From positions 620,001 through 684,000 of the forward strand of contig NZ_FUIH01000007.1 in NCBI RefSeq assembly GCF_900162695.1: a stretch of DNA of 64,000 nt, in the 5' to 3' direction. How positions within the stretch are numbered: position 1 is the stretch's first letter; each line of letters begins with the position of its first letter. Made by a program: the position numbers and the translations under genes. Source of the DNA: Virgibacillus siamensis (GTDB lineage Bacteria; Bacillota; Bacilli; Bacillales; Amphibacillaceae). The notes beneath the pieces are model-generated. The model saw nothing but the letters and a program-made list of their open reading frames with translations. It made no database searches and had not been told where the DNA came from. This document shows positions 18,072 to 27,663 of this stretch, piece by piece.

Positions 18072-18247
18072 ATAATTCTCCAATTTTGTTCTGTCGAAAA
18101 TCCCCCCAACTCCATCATGAGACTGTGAACCGGTTTGCCTATCTTACACAATCCTTACTTCAGATCTGGATGCCGATAAAGAAATTCTTATTAAGAACAG
18201 TTTTTTGAAGAAATATTATCCTTAAAGTTCCCAACAAGAAATAATAT

Positions 18248-19135
18248 TTATTTACCAAAATAATTGTAAATCAATGTAATAAATCTACTAACGGTTGGGG
18301 ATAAATATCTTTTTTTTGCAATTGCTAAGTAGACAGATCTTGAAAGGTTCGGGTCATCAACGTATCTGATATGAAAGTTATAATCGTTTCGTCCGGAATT
18401 AACATAGCTTTCTGGGACAATTGATATACCCAGATTTTCTTCAACCATTCTGCAAGCCATTTCAAAGCCCTCTATTTCAATGCGAATATTAGGTTTTATT
18501 CCGGATTTGCGAAAGGCGTTAAGTATGTCATCTCGTGTTTGGTATCCTTCTTTACATATGATAAAATCCTGCTGTTGAAGATCGGTTAACCGTATTTTAT
18601 CTTTAACAGCCAATGGATTTTTCGACGAAAATAGAGCAATAAGTTTTTCATCATATATTGGAATCAGCTTAATTTGTTCATCGTTAATATATTGGTTCGT
18701 TATTGCGAGATCAATTTTATAGTTACTTAAAGCATGCTGGACTTCCTCCTCACCTAAAACATCAAATAATTTTATATGAACATTTTCGAATTCGTTTTTA
18801 AATAATTTAATCACTTTTGGAGTCCAATACTTTGACGACTCTATTAACCCCATTGATATTATTTGTGGCCCTTGTGTTTTTAATCTATTTAAATCGCTTA
18901 TTACATAATTGTAATGATTCACTAATTTTTTTAACTCTGAATAAATTATTTTTCCTTCATTTGTTAATTCTAACTTTTTGGTTGTTCTGTCAATTAAGGG
19001 AATTCCCATTTCTTCTTCAAACTTTTTAATTGACATGCTCAGAGAGGGCTGACTAATATGCAACTTTGAGGCAGCTGTTGAAAAAGAGGAATGGTCTACA
19101 AGTGTTATAAAATAATTCATTTTTTGGATGTCCAT
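18248..19135 (-). CDS. LysR-family transcriptional regulator
   Basis: 295 residues. An N-terminal winged HTH (MNYFITLVDHSSFSTAASKLHISQPSLSMSIKKFE region, ~5-60) precedes a two-lobed effector domain (~90-290). ATG at 19135 has AAGGTG 7 bases upstream, whereas GTG at 19144 overlaps that site. The gene diverges from hutG with only 64 bases between the starts, so by the usual LysR pattern it probably controls hutG-gltS, with an imidazole or glutamate-type compound as a plausible effector. The effector is not deducible from sequence. Confidence 0.88.
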   Translation of the reverse strand: MDIQKMNYFITLVDHSSFSTAASKLHISQPSLSMSIKKFEEEMGIPLIDRTTKKLELTNEGKIIYSELKKLVNHYNYVISDLNRLKTQGPQIISMGLIESSKYWTPKVIKLFKNEFENVHIKLFDVLGEEEVQHALSNYKIDLAITNQYINDEQIKLIPIYDEKLIALFSSKNPLAVKDKIRLTDLQQQDFIICKEGYQTRDDILNAFRKSGIKPNIRIEIEGFEMACRMVEENLGISIVPESYVNSGRNDYNFHIRYVDDPNLSRSVYLAIAKKRYLSPTVSRFITLIYNYFGK

Positions 19136-19199
19136 TAATTTCACCTTCTTAATTATAAGTCAAACCTATAAAAATATAAAAAATATATATTAGTAAAGA

Positions 19200-20171
19200 A
19201 TGTACGAATTACCAAATAAAAATATTTGGCAAGGAAGAGTAGACAGTGAAACTGAAACCGATAAATTTAGATTTCACCAGGTAGTGCAATTGTGGGATGT
19301 AAGTGACGAAATCGAAGAAGGAAATGCTTTTGGCATTATAGGATTTAAATGTGATGAGGGGGTTAGGAGAAATAAAGGAAATGTGGGTGCTTCATTAGCA
19401 CCGGATGAAGTGAGGAAAATGATTGCGAAATTGCCTTACAATATTGATGAAAATGTTTCTACCTACGATGTGGGAAATGTTTTATGTGAAAGTGATAAAT
19501 TGGAAAATGCGCAGTCGGAATTAGGTGATTGTATTTCCAATTGGCTAAATCAATTTAATATCCCTATTATTATTGGCGGCGGGCATGAAACCTTATATGG
19601 TCATTATTTAGGTATAAGAAGATTTCTTGGTGAGGAGGCATCTTTAGGAATTATAAATATTGATGCCCACTTTGATTTAAGAACTAACACAGTCCCATCG
19701 TCAGGGACTATGTTTAAGCAAATCTTGGAGAAAGATATGAGTGCTGGATACTTATGTCTGGGAATACAAGAATTTAGTAATACAAAAGCACTATTTAATG
19801 ATGCTAGAATTCACGGATGCAAATATATTCCCGAGAATGAATTAAACGATAATAAAATAAAGCATGCTTTTAATTTAATTGATGAATTCGCGGGAAAGTA
19901 CGATTTTATTATGTTGACACTTGACATGGATTCTATAGCAGCCTCTGATGCACCTGGTGTGAGTGCTCCATCACCATTTGGTTTAGAAGTGAAAATTGTT
20001 AGGAGGCTTTTACGATATATAGTTTCTAAAAATAATATTACTAGCTTTGATATATCGGAAGTCAACCCTTCGATGGATGAAAATGATAAGACAATAAGAT
20101 TAGCTGCCAATCTGATCGCAGAAGTTATGAAAAATTTTAAAGGGATTAACCCGGAAGGAGTGAAGTCATGA
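19200..20171 (+). CDS. hutG: formimidoylglutamase (HutG-like, arginase family)
   Basis: 323 residues of the ureohydrolase fold. The metal-binding motifs are complete: GGGHETLYGH, INIDAHFDLR and LTLDMDSIAASDAPG, followed by SAPSPFGLE, typical of formiminoglutamases. The enzyme hydrolyses N-formimidoyl-L-glutamate to glutamate and formamide, the last step of histidine breakdown. The hut genes for the earlier steps are not in the window. The ATG at 19200 has only a weak ribosome binding site. The next gene, gltS, overlaps it by 4 bases, so product and glutamate transporter are made together. Confidence 0.85.
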   Translation: MYELPNKNIWQGRVDSETETDKFRFHQVVQLWDVSDEIEEGNAFGIIGFKCDEGVRRNKGNVGASLAPDEVRKMIAKLPYNIDENVSTYDVGNVLCESDKLENAQSELGDCISNWLNQFNIPIIIGGGHETLYGHYLGIRRFLGEEASLGIINIDAHFDLRTNTVPSSGTMFKQILEKDMSAGYLCLGIQEFSNTKALFNDARIHGCKYIPENELNDNKIKHAFNLIDEFAGKYDFIMLTLDMDSIAASDAPGVSAPSPFGLEVKIVRRLLRYIVSKNNITSFDISEVNPSMDENDKTIRLAANLIAEVMKNFKGINPEGVKS

Positions 20172-21370
20172 TGTTGGAATTTAACCAGTTAACAACAATT
20201 TTCATCGCTTTAGCATTCTTAATGATAGGAAGTTATTTAAATAAAAAAATTAACATTTTGGATCGATTTTGTATACCAGCTCCTGTTGTCGGAGGTCTGA
20301 TATTTGCTATTATCGCAACAACATTGAAAGGGTTTAATATTCTGGATATAAAATTGGACACGTCTCTGCAGGGATTATTTATGCTAACGTTTTTTACTAC
20401 TATTGGTCTGGGTGCTAGCTTTCGTTTAGTAAAATTAGGAGGCAAACTTCTTGTTATATATTGGCTCGCATGTGGATTTCTTGCATTAATTCAAAATGTT
20501 ATCGGTATATCTCTTGCAAAGTTCCTAAATATAGACCCCTTATTAGGAATTATGGTAGGAGCAGTTTCCATGGAAGGGGGGCATGGTGGGGCAACCGCTT
20601 TTGGAACAACGATAGAAGGAATGGGAGTCGATTCAGCTTTATCGGTAGGTTTGGCAGCTGCAACAGCAGGCTTGGTGGCAGGAGGATTGGTAGGTGGTCC
20701 GATTGTAAAATATTTAATAAATAAATATAAACTCGAACCAACTGAGTCTGGTGTAGGGGAAAGTGCTGCCAGTATTGAAGATGTCCAAGGAAGTACAACT
20801 CCTGTAAATTCCAAAACTTTCATCACACAGGTTTTCATTATCACGTTATGTATGGCAGTGGGATCTTATCTGGGTGATTTATTTACAGACGTTACTGGAT
20901 TTGCATTGCCGGGTTATGTAAGCGCTATGTTTGTTGCAGTAATTGTACGTAATTTAATTGATAGTTATGATGATAAAATTATTGAAATGAAAAGTATCAC
21001 TATAATCGGTGATGTAACGTTAGGAATATTCCTTTCAATGGCACTCATGAGTATTCAATTATGGGAAGTGGTCAATTTGGCTTTACCACTACTATTAATT
21101 GTAATAGTCCAGGTAATATTCATTGTTTTATTAGGAACATTTATTTTGTTCCGGGCTCTTGGCAAAGATTATGATGCGGCAGTTATGGTTGGTGGATTCG
21201 CGGGACATGGTTTAGGTGCAACACCAAATGCTATTGCCAATATGGATGCAGTTGTCAATAAGTTTGGTCCGTCACAAAAAGCATTTTTGATTGTTCCGTT
21301 AGTAGGAGCATTTTTAATCGATGTCTTTGCAATGCCAATTATTATTACATCAATAAATTTGTTTAGTTAG
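20168..21370 (+). CDS. gltS: sodium/glutamate symporter
   Basis: 400 residues with about ten membrane segments and an inverted-repeat layout. GltS hallmarks are GRF-like N-terminal helices, the glycine-rich GAVSMEGGHGGATAFG loop (~135-150) and its C-terminal counterpart MVGGFAGHGLGATPNAIANM (~338-357). It imports, or exchanges, glutamate with Na+. The ATGA overlap with hutG and AAGGAG upstream show one operon. The pairing suggests uptake of formimidoylglutamate or glutamate export during histidine use; the direction is inference. Confidence 0.9.
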   Translation: MMLEFNQLTTIFIALAFLMIGSYLNKKINILDRFCIPAPVVGGLIFAIIATTLKGFNILDIKLDTSLQGLFMLTFFTTIGLGASFRLVKLGGKLLVIYWLACGFLALIQNVIGISLAKFLNIDPLLGIMVGAVSMEGGHGGATAFGTTIEGMGVDSALSVGLAAATAGLVAGGLVGGPIVKYLINKYKLEPTESGVGESAASIEDVQGSTTPVNSKTFITQVFIITLCMAVGSYLGDLFTDVTGFALPGYVSAMFVAVIVRNLIDSYDDKIIEMKSITIIGDVTLGIFLSMALMSIQLWEVVNLALPLLLIVIVQVIFIVLLGTFILFRALGKDYDAAVMVGGFAGHGLGATPNAIANMDAVVNKFGPSQKAFLIVPLVGAFLIDVFAMPIIITSINLFS

Positions 21371-21375
21371 TTTAA

Positions 21376-21411
21376 AGGGTAAAAGGATAACTATATTCTT
21401 TTACCCTATTT
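21376..21411 (+). terminator. terminator after gltS
   Basis: AGGGTAAAAG / CTTTTACCCT, a perfect 10-bp stem with a 12-base loop, followed by ATTTAACTTT. Nothing else gene-like lies in 21412-21700, which should hold the promoter of the next gene. Confidence 0.75.
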
Positions 21412-21700
21412 AACTTTAATGTCCATTACTTTTGTTAAACATTTTTGCTCCGAAATTTCATATGTTTGATTTAAATTGCATATTGATAGGTTAAACGAAT
21501 CATCGGACATGCAATTATCCAATATAAACCCATTCCCTTTATCTTACAATTATACTAATTCTTTCTCTAATTAGAAAAAATTATCACAAGTTGTCCAACT
21601 GGAAAATTCACAATTACTAAGTCAGCTATGAAAGAAAATAGGAGGTGTTTGAGAAATACAAAGAAAAGTACATCTTTAACAATTTTATAGGGGGAAATTC

Positions 21701-22948
21701 ATGAAATCCATATGGAAGTGGTATAAAGAAAAGTCCTTTATTTTAAAAATTACTACAGGATTTGTGTTGGGAGCTATTTTGGGACTAATCATCGGCCCCT
21801 TAGCACAGATTTTATCTCCTTTTGGCGACATTTTCCTTCAGCTTTTAAAAATGATTGTTATTCCTTTGATTTTATTTACCCTTATTTCAGCAGTTAATTC
21901 GACCAATCCCAAACGAATGGGACGTGTTGGCGGTAAAATATTTTCGTACTACCTTTTAACAACTGCAATCGCCATGTTTATTGGAATAATGATCGGTTCC
22001 ATTTTCAATCCTGGGGAAGGGCTGGAATTTTCCGAGCAAAAAATGGACGTTCCAGAAGCCCCTTCATTTATCGATACGATTTTGGCAATTATTCCGACTA
22101 ATTTTTTCCACTCGTTGGCCAATGGCGATATATTGAGCATTGTGTTTGTGGCGGTTATTGTTGGTTTTGTGATCACGTCCATGCGACATGCGGAAGAATT
22201 TAAGATCAATGATTATGGCAATACATTATTAAAATTGATGGATGCCGGAAGTGAAGTGACCTTTCGTATCCTTGACGGCATTCTACTGTACGCTCCAATA
22301 GGTGTCTTTGCTATAGCTGCATCCAAAATAGGCAATCAAGGATTTGATGTTTTATCTTCACTTGCTAGTTATGTCGGGGCATCATATGTTGGTGTAGGTA
22401 TTCAATTTGTCTTAGTCTATATGCTGTTATTATTTTTGTTTAAGGTTCCGATTGCGAAGTTTTTCCGGAATATCCGGGAGGCAATTATTACCGCTTTCGC
22501 AACATCCAGCAGTTTAGGAACGCTTCCGGTAACGATGAAATCAGCTGATAAGGCCGGAATCAAAAATGATGTTTCTAAATTTACATTGCCTATCGGTGCA
22601 ACCATTAACATGGATGGATCCGCCATCCATTATGGTGTGGGAGCTATATTTGCCGCAAATGTCGTTGGATATGATTTATCTTTTGGCGCGATACTGGGGA
22701 TTGTATTGGTGGGTACATTAGCTTCAGTAGGAACAGCAGGGGTTCCTGGAGCCGGTTTGATTGGACTGTCGATTGTGCTCACACAGGTGGGATTGCCAAT
22801 TGAAATCGTGGGACTGACAGCTGGAGTTAATGTGCTGACAGACATGATCTTCACAACATGTAACGTAACAGGCGACCTGACTGGGGCTGCTGTTGTCAGT
22901 AAGAGTGAGGATAAATATGAGACTCAGGTTGGGTCTGAATTTGGTTAG
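21701..22948 (+). CDS. Na+/H+:dicarboxylate or glutamate symporter (DAACS family, GltT/GltP-like)
   Basis: 415 residues. The DAACS core is clear: the serine-rich hairpin ATSSSLGTLPVTM (~267-279), NMDGSAIHYG (~305) in TM7, GTAGVPGAG (~344) in hairpin 2, and TDMIFTTCNVTGD (~383) in TM8 with substrate- and Na+-binding residues. GAIHY differs from the common TALY of glutamate carriers, so the exact substrate is open. GGGGGA lies just before the ATG. It is monocistronic between two terminators. A fragment nearly identical to codons ~176-190 occurs at 15123. Confidence 0.9.
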   Translation: MKSIWKWYKEKSFILKITTGFVLGAILGLIIGPLAQILSPFGDIFLQLLKMIVIPLILFTLISAVNSTNPKRMGRVGGKIFSYYLLTTAIAMFIGIMIGSIFNPGEGLEFSEQKMDVPEAPSFIDTILAIIPTNFFHSLANGDILSIVFVAVIVGFVITSMRHAEEFKINDYGNTLLKLMDAGSEVTFRILDGILLYAPIGVFAIAASKIGNQGFDVLSSLASYVGASYVGVGIQFVLVYMLLLFLFKVPIAKFFRNIREAIITAFATSSSLGTLPVTMKSADKAGIKNDVSKFTLPIGATINMDGSAIHYGVGAIFAANVVGYDLSFGAILGIVLVGTLASVGTAGVPGAGLIGLSIVLTQVGLPIEIVGLTAGVNVLTDMIFTTCNVTGDLTGAAVVSKSEDKYETQVGSEFG

Positions 22949-23040
22949 ATCAATGGACTTAAAGCTTAGAGATTAAGTATACCGATAAGGCATGTAACCA
23001 ATATTTCGTGTAAGGATGGACTATAAATAGAAAGAAACTT

Positions 23041-23090
23041 AAAAAAGTCAGGTATTGTCCGGGTAACTCGGGTGCTGCCTGACTTTTTTA
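23041..23090 (+). terminator. terminator after the symporter
   Basis: AAAAAAGTCAGG (23041-23052) pairs with CCTGACTTTTTT (23078-23089): a 12-bp arm with a strong T-run. The bases from 23091 to 23261 hold only the acoR promoter region. Confidence 0.85.
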
Positions 23091-23261
23091 GTTGGAATTT
23101 TTCTGGATATTCATGATGTGGATTAATATGGTAGGACAAGCATCAAGATTAATTAAAACTAGTTTCTTGTGTCACCCCAATGTATCGTTTATTATATACT
23201 TGGACTATTCTGGTAATTAATATGTTTATTGCTTATAAAAAACTGTTATGGAGGTAAGGTA

Positions 23262-25079
23262 ATGTCAAAAGTTCTCGTTTCTAAACAAACATGGAACCGC
23301 TTTCTTAAAAATGAAACTTTACCATTACAAGAAGCAGGATTATCTAGTGACATTATTGAATCCTGGCATTATTGCAGACAACATCAAGTGAACCCTTATG
23401 GCGGTGTAGCTCAACAACTATTAGAACCGGAATTACTTAAACAAAAGATGGAGAAAAACAGACTATTACTAGACTTGGCAAAACCCCATATCAGGCAATT
23501 GCAGGATTTTCTAAAAGGATGGCGGTATATAACAACATTGACAGACCGGGATGGTTACATTTTGCAACAAGATGGTGAGAAAACGGTTAAAAATGCAGCT
23601 TATAAAATCTACTTTAAAGAGGGTGCGAAATGGGACGAGATAGAGGTTGGTACCAATGCAATTGGCCTTGCATTACGATTAGAAAAACCGATAACTGTTA
23701 AAGGTTATGAACATTTTTCGGTTGCTTCACAAGCATGGAACTGCACCGCTGCTCCTATTTTTGACCAAAATGATGAAGTAATAGGTGCACTTAATATTTC
23801 CAGTTTATATCGCTCCATTAATTATGACTATGTCCTGGCTTCTGTAAAATTAGCAGCTGATTCTATCTCTTTAGAATGGAGAAATCAAAAGCAAGAGGAT
23901 ATGGAGGTTCTTATGCGATCGGGATTTGGATCTGAACGAAATTGTATCGTTAGTTCCATAAATGATGAAATTTGTTCACTGCCAATAGAGTTACTTCCCA
24001 GTTATCAGGAATATGTCGGATCCTCTTTAACAAAATTGAGCGATGAAACAGACATTCAACTATCAAATCAACGTATACCTATTCTAAACGCAAATCGAAT
24101 AATTGGGTATCGAACCCCTGTTACCGTACTTGATAATGACCCTGCTTCAATTGCATTCAAAGGCTTAAAAGGTAAAAGTAGGAAGTTTCAAAACGTATTG
24201 GATAAAGTCAGAAAGGTGGCTGTTAAAGACACATCTGTTTATATTTATGGTGAAACGGGTACTGGTAAAGATTTGATTGCTCAAGCCATACATGATAACA
24301 GCAAGCGTTCAAATGGCCCCTTTTTGACTATAAATTGTGGTGCTGTGCCTGAAGGGTTACTAGAGAGTGAATTATTTGGTTATGAATCTGGTTCATTTAC
24401 AGGGGCAAATAATAAAGGTCATAAAGGGAAAATACAGCAAGCAGATGGCGGCACATTATTTCTTGATGAAATAGAAGAAATGTCCCTATCCATGCAGGTT
24501 GCATTGTTAAGGGCCCTGCAGCAGAAAGAAATAACCCGAATTGGTGGAAGTAATTTGATTCGTGTAAATATAAGAATTATTACAGCATCCAATAAGGATA
24601 TTAGAGAATTGGTGAAACAAGGGCAATTTAGAGAGGATTTATTTTATCGAATCTATGTTTTTCCAATTCAGCTCCCCTCATTAAAAGAAAGAAAAGAAGA
24701 TATTATATACTTTATCAGGGATTATTTTCAAAGGAGAAAATGGCTTCCGACCTGGCATAGTCGATTGGAACAGATCTTCATGTATGGTGAGTGGCGTGGT
24801 AATGTTCGTGAATTATATAATGCACTGGAACGCTGTGAAATACTGTATGAGGATAAGGAACCTGATGATAGAGAATTATTTCAGCTTGTATCATCATTAG
24901 GGGAACCTTTCCAAAAAGGAGTTGAAAATAAAGTTGCTTATGACTATAAAACGCAGTTGGAGATAGACAAAATTAAAAATGCTCTGACTAAATTTGATGG
25001 TAGAGTATCTGAAACCGCAGAAGAGCTGGGCATGTCGAAGGCTACTGTGTATAGGAAGTTAAAGAAATATAACATTTAA
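23262..25079 (+). CDS. acoR: AcoR-like sigma-54-dependent activator
   Basis: 605 residues: an N-terminal GAF-type sensor (~60-200), an AAA+ sigma-54 interaction domain with Walker A GETGTGKD, ESELFGYESGSFTGA (the GAFTGA loop, here GSFTGA), Walker B GGTLFLDEIEEM and the WRGNVREL motif, and a Fis-type HTH at the C-terminus (VSETAEELGMSKATVYRKL). ATG at 23262 follows GGAGGTAAGGTA; a longer frame from 23229 lacks a site. AcoR activates acetoin dehydrogenase genes from -24/-12 promoters, and exactly such a promoter lies 120 bases downstream. The inducer is presumed to be acetoin or a related keto compound. Confidence 0.9.
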   Translation: MSKVLVSKQTWNRFLKNETLPLQEAGLSSDIIESWHYCRQHQVNPYGGVAQQLLEPELLKQKMEKNRLLLDLAKPHIRQLQDFLKGWRYITTLTDRDGYILQQDGEKTVKNAAYKIYFKEGAKWDEIEVGTNAIGLALRLEKPITVKGYEHFSVASQAWNCTAAPIFDQNDEVIGALNISSLYRSINYDYVLASVKLAADSISLEWRNQKQEDMEVLMRSGFGSERNCIVSSINDEICSLPIELLPSYQEYVGSSLTKLSDETDIQLSNQRIPILNANRIIGYRTPVTVLDNDPASIAFKGLKGKSRKFQNVLDKVRKVAVKDTSVYIYGETGTGKDLIAQAIHDNSKRSNGPFLTINCGAVPEGLLESELFGYESGSFTGANNKGHKGKIQQADGGTLFLDEIEEMSLSMQVALLRALQQKEITRIGGSNLIRVNIRIITASNKDIRELVKQGQFREDLFYRIYVFPIQLPSLKERKEDIIYFIRDYFQRRKWLPTWHSRLEQIFMYGEWRGNVRELYNALERCEILYEDKEPDDRELFQLVSSLGEPFQKGVENKVAYDYKTQLEIDKIKNALTKFDGRVSETAEELGMSKATVYRKLKKYNI

Positions 25080-25106
25080 AAAACACCGATTCATAGGTGG
25101 TGAGAA

Positions 25107-25146
25107 AAGATGAGACTATTTAATAATATGGTCTCATTTTTATTTT
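25107..25146 (+). terminator. terminator after acoR
   Basis: TGAGAC...GTCTCA (25111-25136) with a T-rich tail ATTTTTATTTT. The stem is short and the loop AT-rich. Confidence 0.55.
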
Positions 25147-25197
25147 ACTGTAAATTCGCATTTATTAAAAACGCTGTCATATCAAGGGAATAAATTA

Positions 25198-25212
25198 TGG
25201 CATGATATTTGC
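25198..25212 (+). promoter_or_regulatory. sigma-54 (-24/-12) promoter of the aco operon
   Basis: TGGCATGATATTTGC with GG at 25199-25200 and GC at 25211-25212, the strict GG-N10-GC spacing, close to consensus TGGCACG-N4-TTGC. It sits between a gene for a sigma-54 activator and the operon that activator should control. The intergenic space upstream would hold the activator sites. Confidence 0.85.
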
Positions 25213-25319
25213 TGAGTAGTTATTGAAAGGAAACAAAAAGGAGGATTGTAATTTGAAGGATTAATAACGTTAAGCAAGCACTTATAAAACACCACTTCAA
25301 TCAGAAAGGGGATGATTCA

Positions 25320-26672
25320 TTGAAAAATTTCGATGTCGTTGTAATTGGTGCTGGACCTGGCGGCTATGTTTCTGCAATTCGAGCTGCACAGTTAGGGAAA
25401 ACAGTAGCAATTGCAGAAAAGAATAAACTTGGTGGTACATGTTTGAATGTTGGCTGCATTCCTTCTAAAACGCTTTTAAAACAAAGTGAATTAGTAGAAG
25501 GAATGAAACAAGCTAATGCTTGGGGTATTCAAACAGGTGACATTTCCATCGACTTCACCAAATTAATGAACCGAAAAGACCAGGTTGTTCAAACATTAAC
25601 CGGTGGGGTTGCCCATTTACTGAAGAAGAATAAAATTACAATTTATAAAGGCGAGGCTGAAATTAAAGATGATTTAACGGTTCATATTGGAGAAGACCGG
25701 ATTAAAGGAAATGATATTTTGCTGGCAACCGGCAGTCAACCGTTTGTTCCGCCGATTAAAGGGTTGGATGAAGTAGATTATGTAACGACAGATTCATTTT
25801 TTAAATTGAAAGAATTGCCGAAGTCATTAGTTATCATTGGTGGTGGTGTTATTGCTGTGGAATTAGCCTCAGCCATGGCTCCACTTGGAACAAAGGTAAC
25901 GATAATTGAAGTTGCCTCCGATATTCTTTTAACGGAAGAGGATGATGTACGGAAGTCACTTAAAAATAAATTGGATGAACAGGAAATCCAGATGGTTACC
26001 GGGGCTGATATAAACCAGGTGAAAAAAGACAAAGTAATATTATCAGAGCAGGAAATTCCGTTTGATACGTTATTAATTGCTGCTGGTAGAAGGTCGAATC
26101 CAAAGTTTGCGGAGAAATTGGGATTACAAGTGAATGACAAAAACAAATCGGTTGTTGTTAATGAACATTATGAAACAAGTAAAAAACATGTTTACGCCGT
26201 AGGAGATATGATTGGCGACTATCAATTAGCACATGCTGCAAGTGCGGAAGGAATTGTAGCAGTGCATGCCATGGCAGGTGATTGTAGCAAATGCCTTAAT
26301 CAAGATGAAATTCCAAGGTGTATTTACACACAACCTGAAGCAGCCTCTTTTGGGTTGGACGAAAAGCAGGCGAAAGAAGCGGGTTATGATGTCCAGGTAA
26401 CAAAATCCTATATTAGTGGAAACAGTAAGGCGATTGCTACTGGTGAATCAGATGGGTTTATCAAAATAATTACAGAAACTAAATTTCAAGAAATATTAGG
26501 TGCTTTTATTGTTGGACCAAATGGAACGGAGTTAATCGGAGAAATATTAGCCGTGAAGAACTCAGAAGGAACGATTAATGAGTTGTCAACTATCATTCAA
26601 CCACACCCTTCTATTTCTGAAGTGATAGGCGAAAGTTCGAATGCTTTGTTCCAGCAAGCGATTCATATGTAA
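25320..26672 (+). CDS. acoL: dihydrolipoamide dehydrogenase (E3) of the aco-type complex
   Basis: 450 residues. FAD-binding GAGPGGYVSAIRAAQLG, the redox disulphide GGTCLNVGCIPSK, NAD-binding GGGVIAVELASAMAPLG, the second FAD motif YAVGDM and the dimer-interface IIQPHPSISEVIGE with catalytic His-Glu are all present. E3 reoxidises the dihydrolipoyl group of E2. The start is TTG at 25320 preceded by AAAGGGGATG. It is first in the operon, whereas in Bacillus subtilis acoL follows acoC. There is no N-terminal lipoyl domain. Confidence 0.92.
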   Translation: MKNFDVVVIGAGPGGYVSAIRAAQLGKTVAIAEKNKLGGTCLNVGCIPSKTLLKQSELVEGMKQANAWGIQTGDISIDFTKLMNRKDQVVQTLTGGVAHLLKKNKITIYKGEAEIKDDLTVHIGEDRIKGNDILLATGSQPFVPPIKGLDEVDYVTTDSFFKLKELPKSLVIIGGGVIAVELASAMAPLGTKVTIIEVASDILLTEEDDVRKSLKNKLDEQEIQMVTGADINQVKKDKVILSEQEIPFDTLLIAAGRRSNPKFAEKLGLQVNDKNKSVVVNEHYETSKKHVYAVGDMIGDYQLAHAASAEGIVAVHAMAGDCSKCLNQDEIPRCIYTQPEAASFGLDEKQAKEAGYDVQVTKSYISGNSKAIATGESDGFIKIITETKFQEILGAFIVGPNGTELIGEILAVKNSEGTINELSTIIQPHPSISEVIGESSNALFQQAIHM

Positions 26673-26698
26673 AAAATCATACAAGGGAGGAACTGGAG

Positions 26699-27646
26699 AT
26701 GAATAAGAAGGAAGGTATTTGGATTTATCAGAAGATGAATGAGATTAGATTTTTTGAAAATGAAGTTCATCGGACCTTTGGAAAAGGTGAAATCCCAGGA
26801 TTTGTTCATTTATATGCAGGTGAGGAGGCGGTTGCAACAGGTGTGATGTCCCAACTAGATGAACATGATTACATTACAAGTACACATCGGGGGCATGGAC
26901 ATGCCATTGCCAAAGGGTGCAACGTTAATCGGATGATGGCTGAAATCATGGGAAAAAAGGATGGTCTTGGTGGAGGCAAAGGTGGTTCCATGCACGTTGC
27001 AGATATTGATCAAGGCATGTTGGGGGCGAACGGAATTGTTGGCGGTGGTTTTGGACTTGCTGCTGGTGCCGGAATTTCAATTCGGAATTTAGGTAAAGAC
27101 AATGTGGCTGTTTGTTTCTTTGGTGATGGTGCTGCAAACGAGGGTACATTCCATGAAGGACTAAACCTTGCTTCAATACTGAATTTGCCGGTTATTTTCG
27201 TTTGTGAAAATAATCAATTTGGTGAGGGTACAGCACACGCATATGCAAGTGCTTCGGAAACAATTGCAGAAAGAGCTTCAGCGTATAATATGCCTGGGGA
27301 AAAGGTAGATGGGCAAGATGTTACAGCTATTTACAATACCATCAAAAAGGCCATTAAAAGGGCAAAAGCGGGTGATGGTCCTACCTTAATTGAATGTGAC
27401 ACTTATCGTAATTACGGGCATTTCGAAGGTGACGAACAAAAATACAAATCACCAGATGACCGGAATGCAGATCGGGATCCAATTGTTGAATTTCGTAAAA
27501 AAGTTATTGATAAGAAATGGCTTACTGCCGAGGAAGTTGACAAGATTGAATCTGAAGCGGAAAAGAAAATAGAAGAAGCAGTGAAATTTGCTGAAGAAAG
27601 CCCACTGCCGGATGAAGACTCGTTATATACAGATGTTTTTGCATAA
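26699..27646 (+). CDS. acoA: acetoin/2-oxoacid dehydrogenase E1 alpha subunit
   Basis: 315 residues of the thiamine-pyrophosphate E1 alpha family. TPP-binding motif GDGAANEG (~142) ends in ENN, and the substrate loop region GGKGGSMHVAD (~93) and RGHGHA are present. With the beta subunit it decarboxylates the substrate, here most likely cleaving acetoin to acetaldehyde and a hydroxyethyl group passed to lipoyl-E2. AGGGAGG precedes the ATG. Specificity for acetoin rather than a 2-oxo acid is inferred from the AcoR neighbour and short length. Confidence 0.88.
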   Translation: MNKKEGIWIYQKMNEIRFFENEVHRTFGKGEIPGFVHLYAGEEAVATGVMSQLDEHDYITSTHRGHGHAIAKGCNVNRMMAEIMGKKDGLGGGKGGSMHVADIDQGMLGANGIVGGGFGLAAGAGISIRNLGKDNVAVCFFGDGAANEGTFHEGLNLASILNLPVIFVCENNQFGEGTAHAYASASETIAERASAYNMPGEKVDGQDVTAIYNTIKKAIKRAKAGDGPTLIECDTYRNYGHFEGDEQKYKSPDDRNADRDPIVEFRKKVIDKKWLTAEEVDKIESEAEKKIEEAVKFAEESPLPDEDSLYTDVFA

Positions 27647-27663
27647 AAAAAGGAGGTTTAAAA

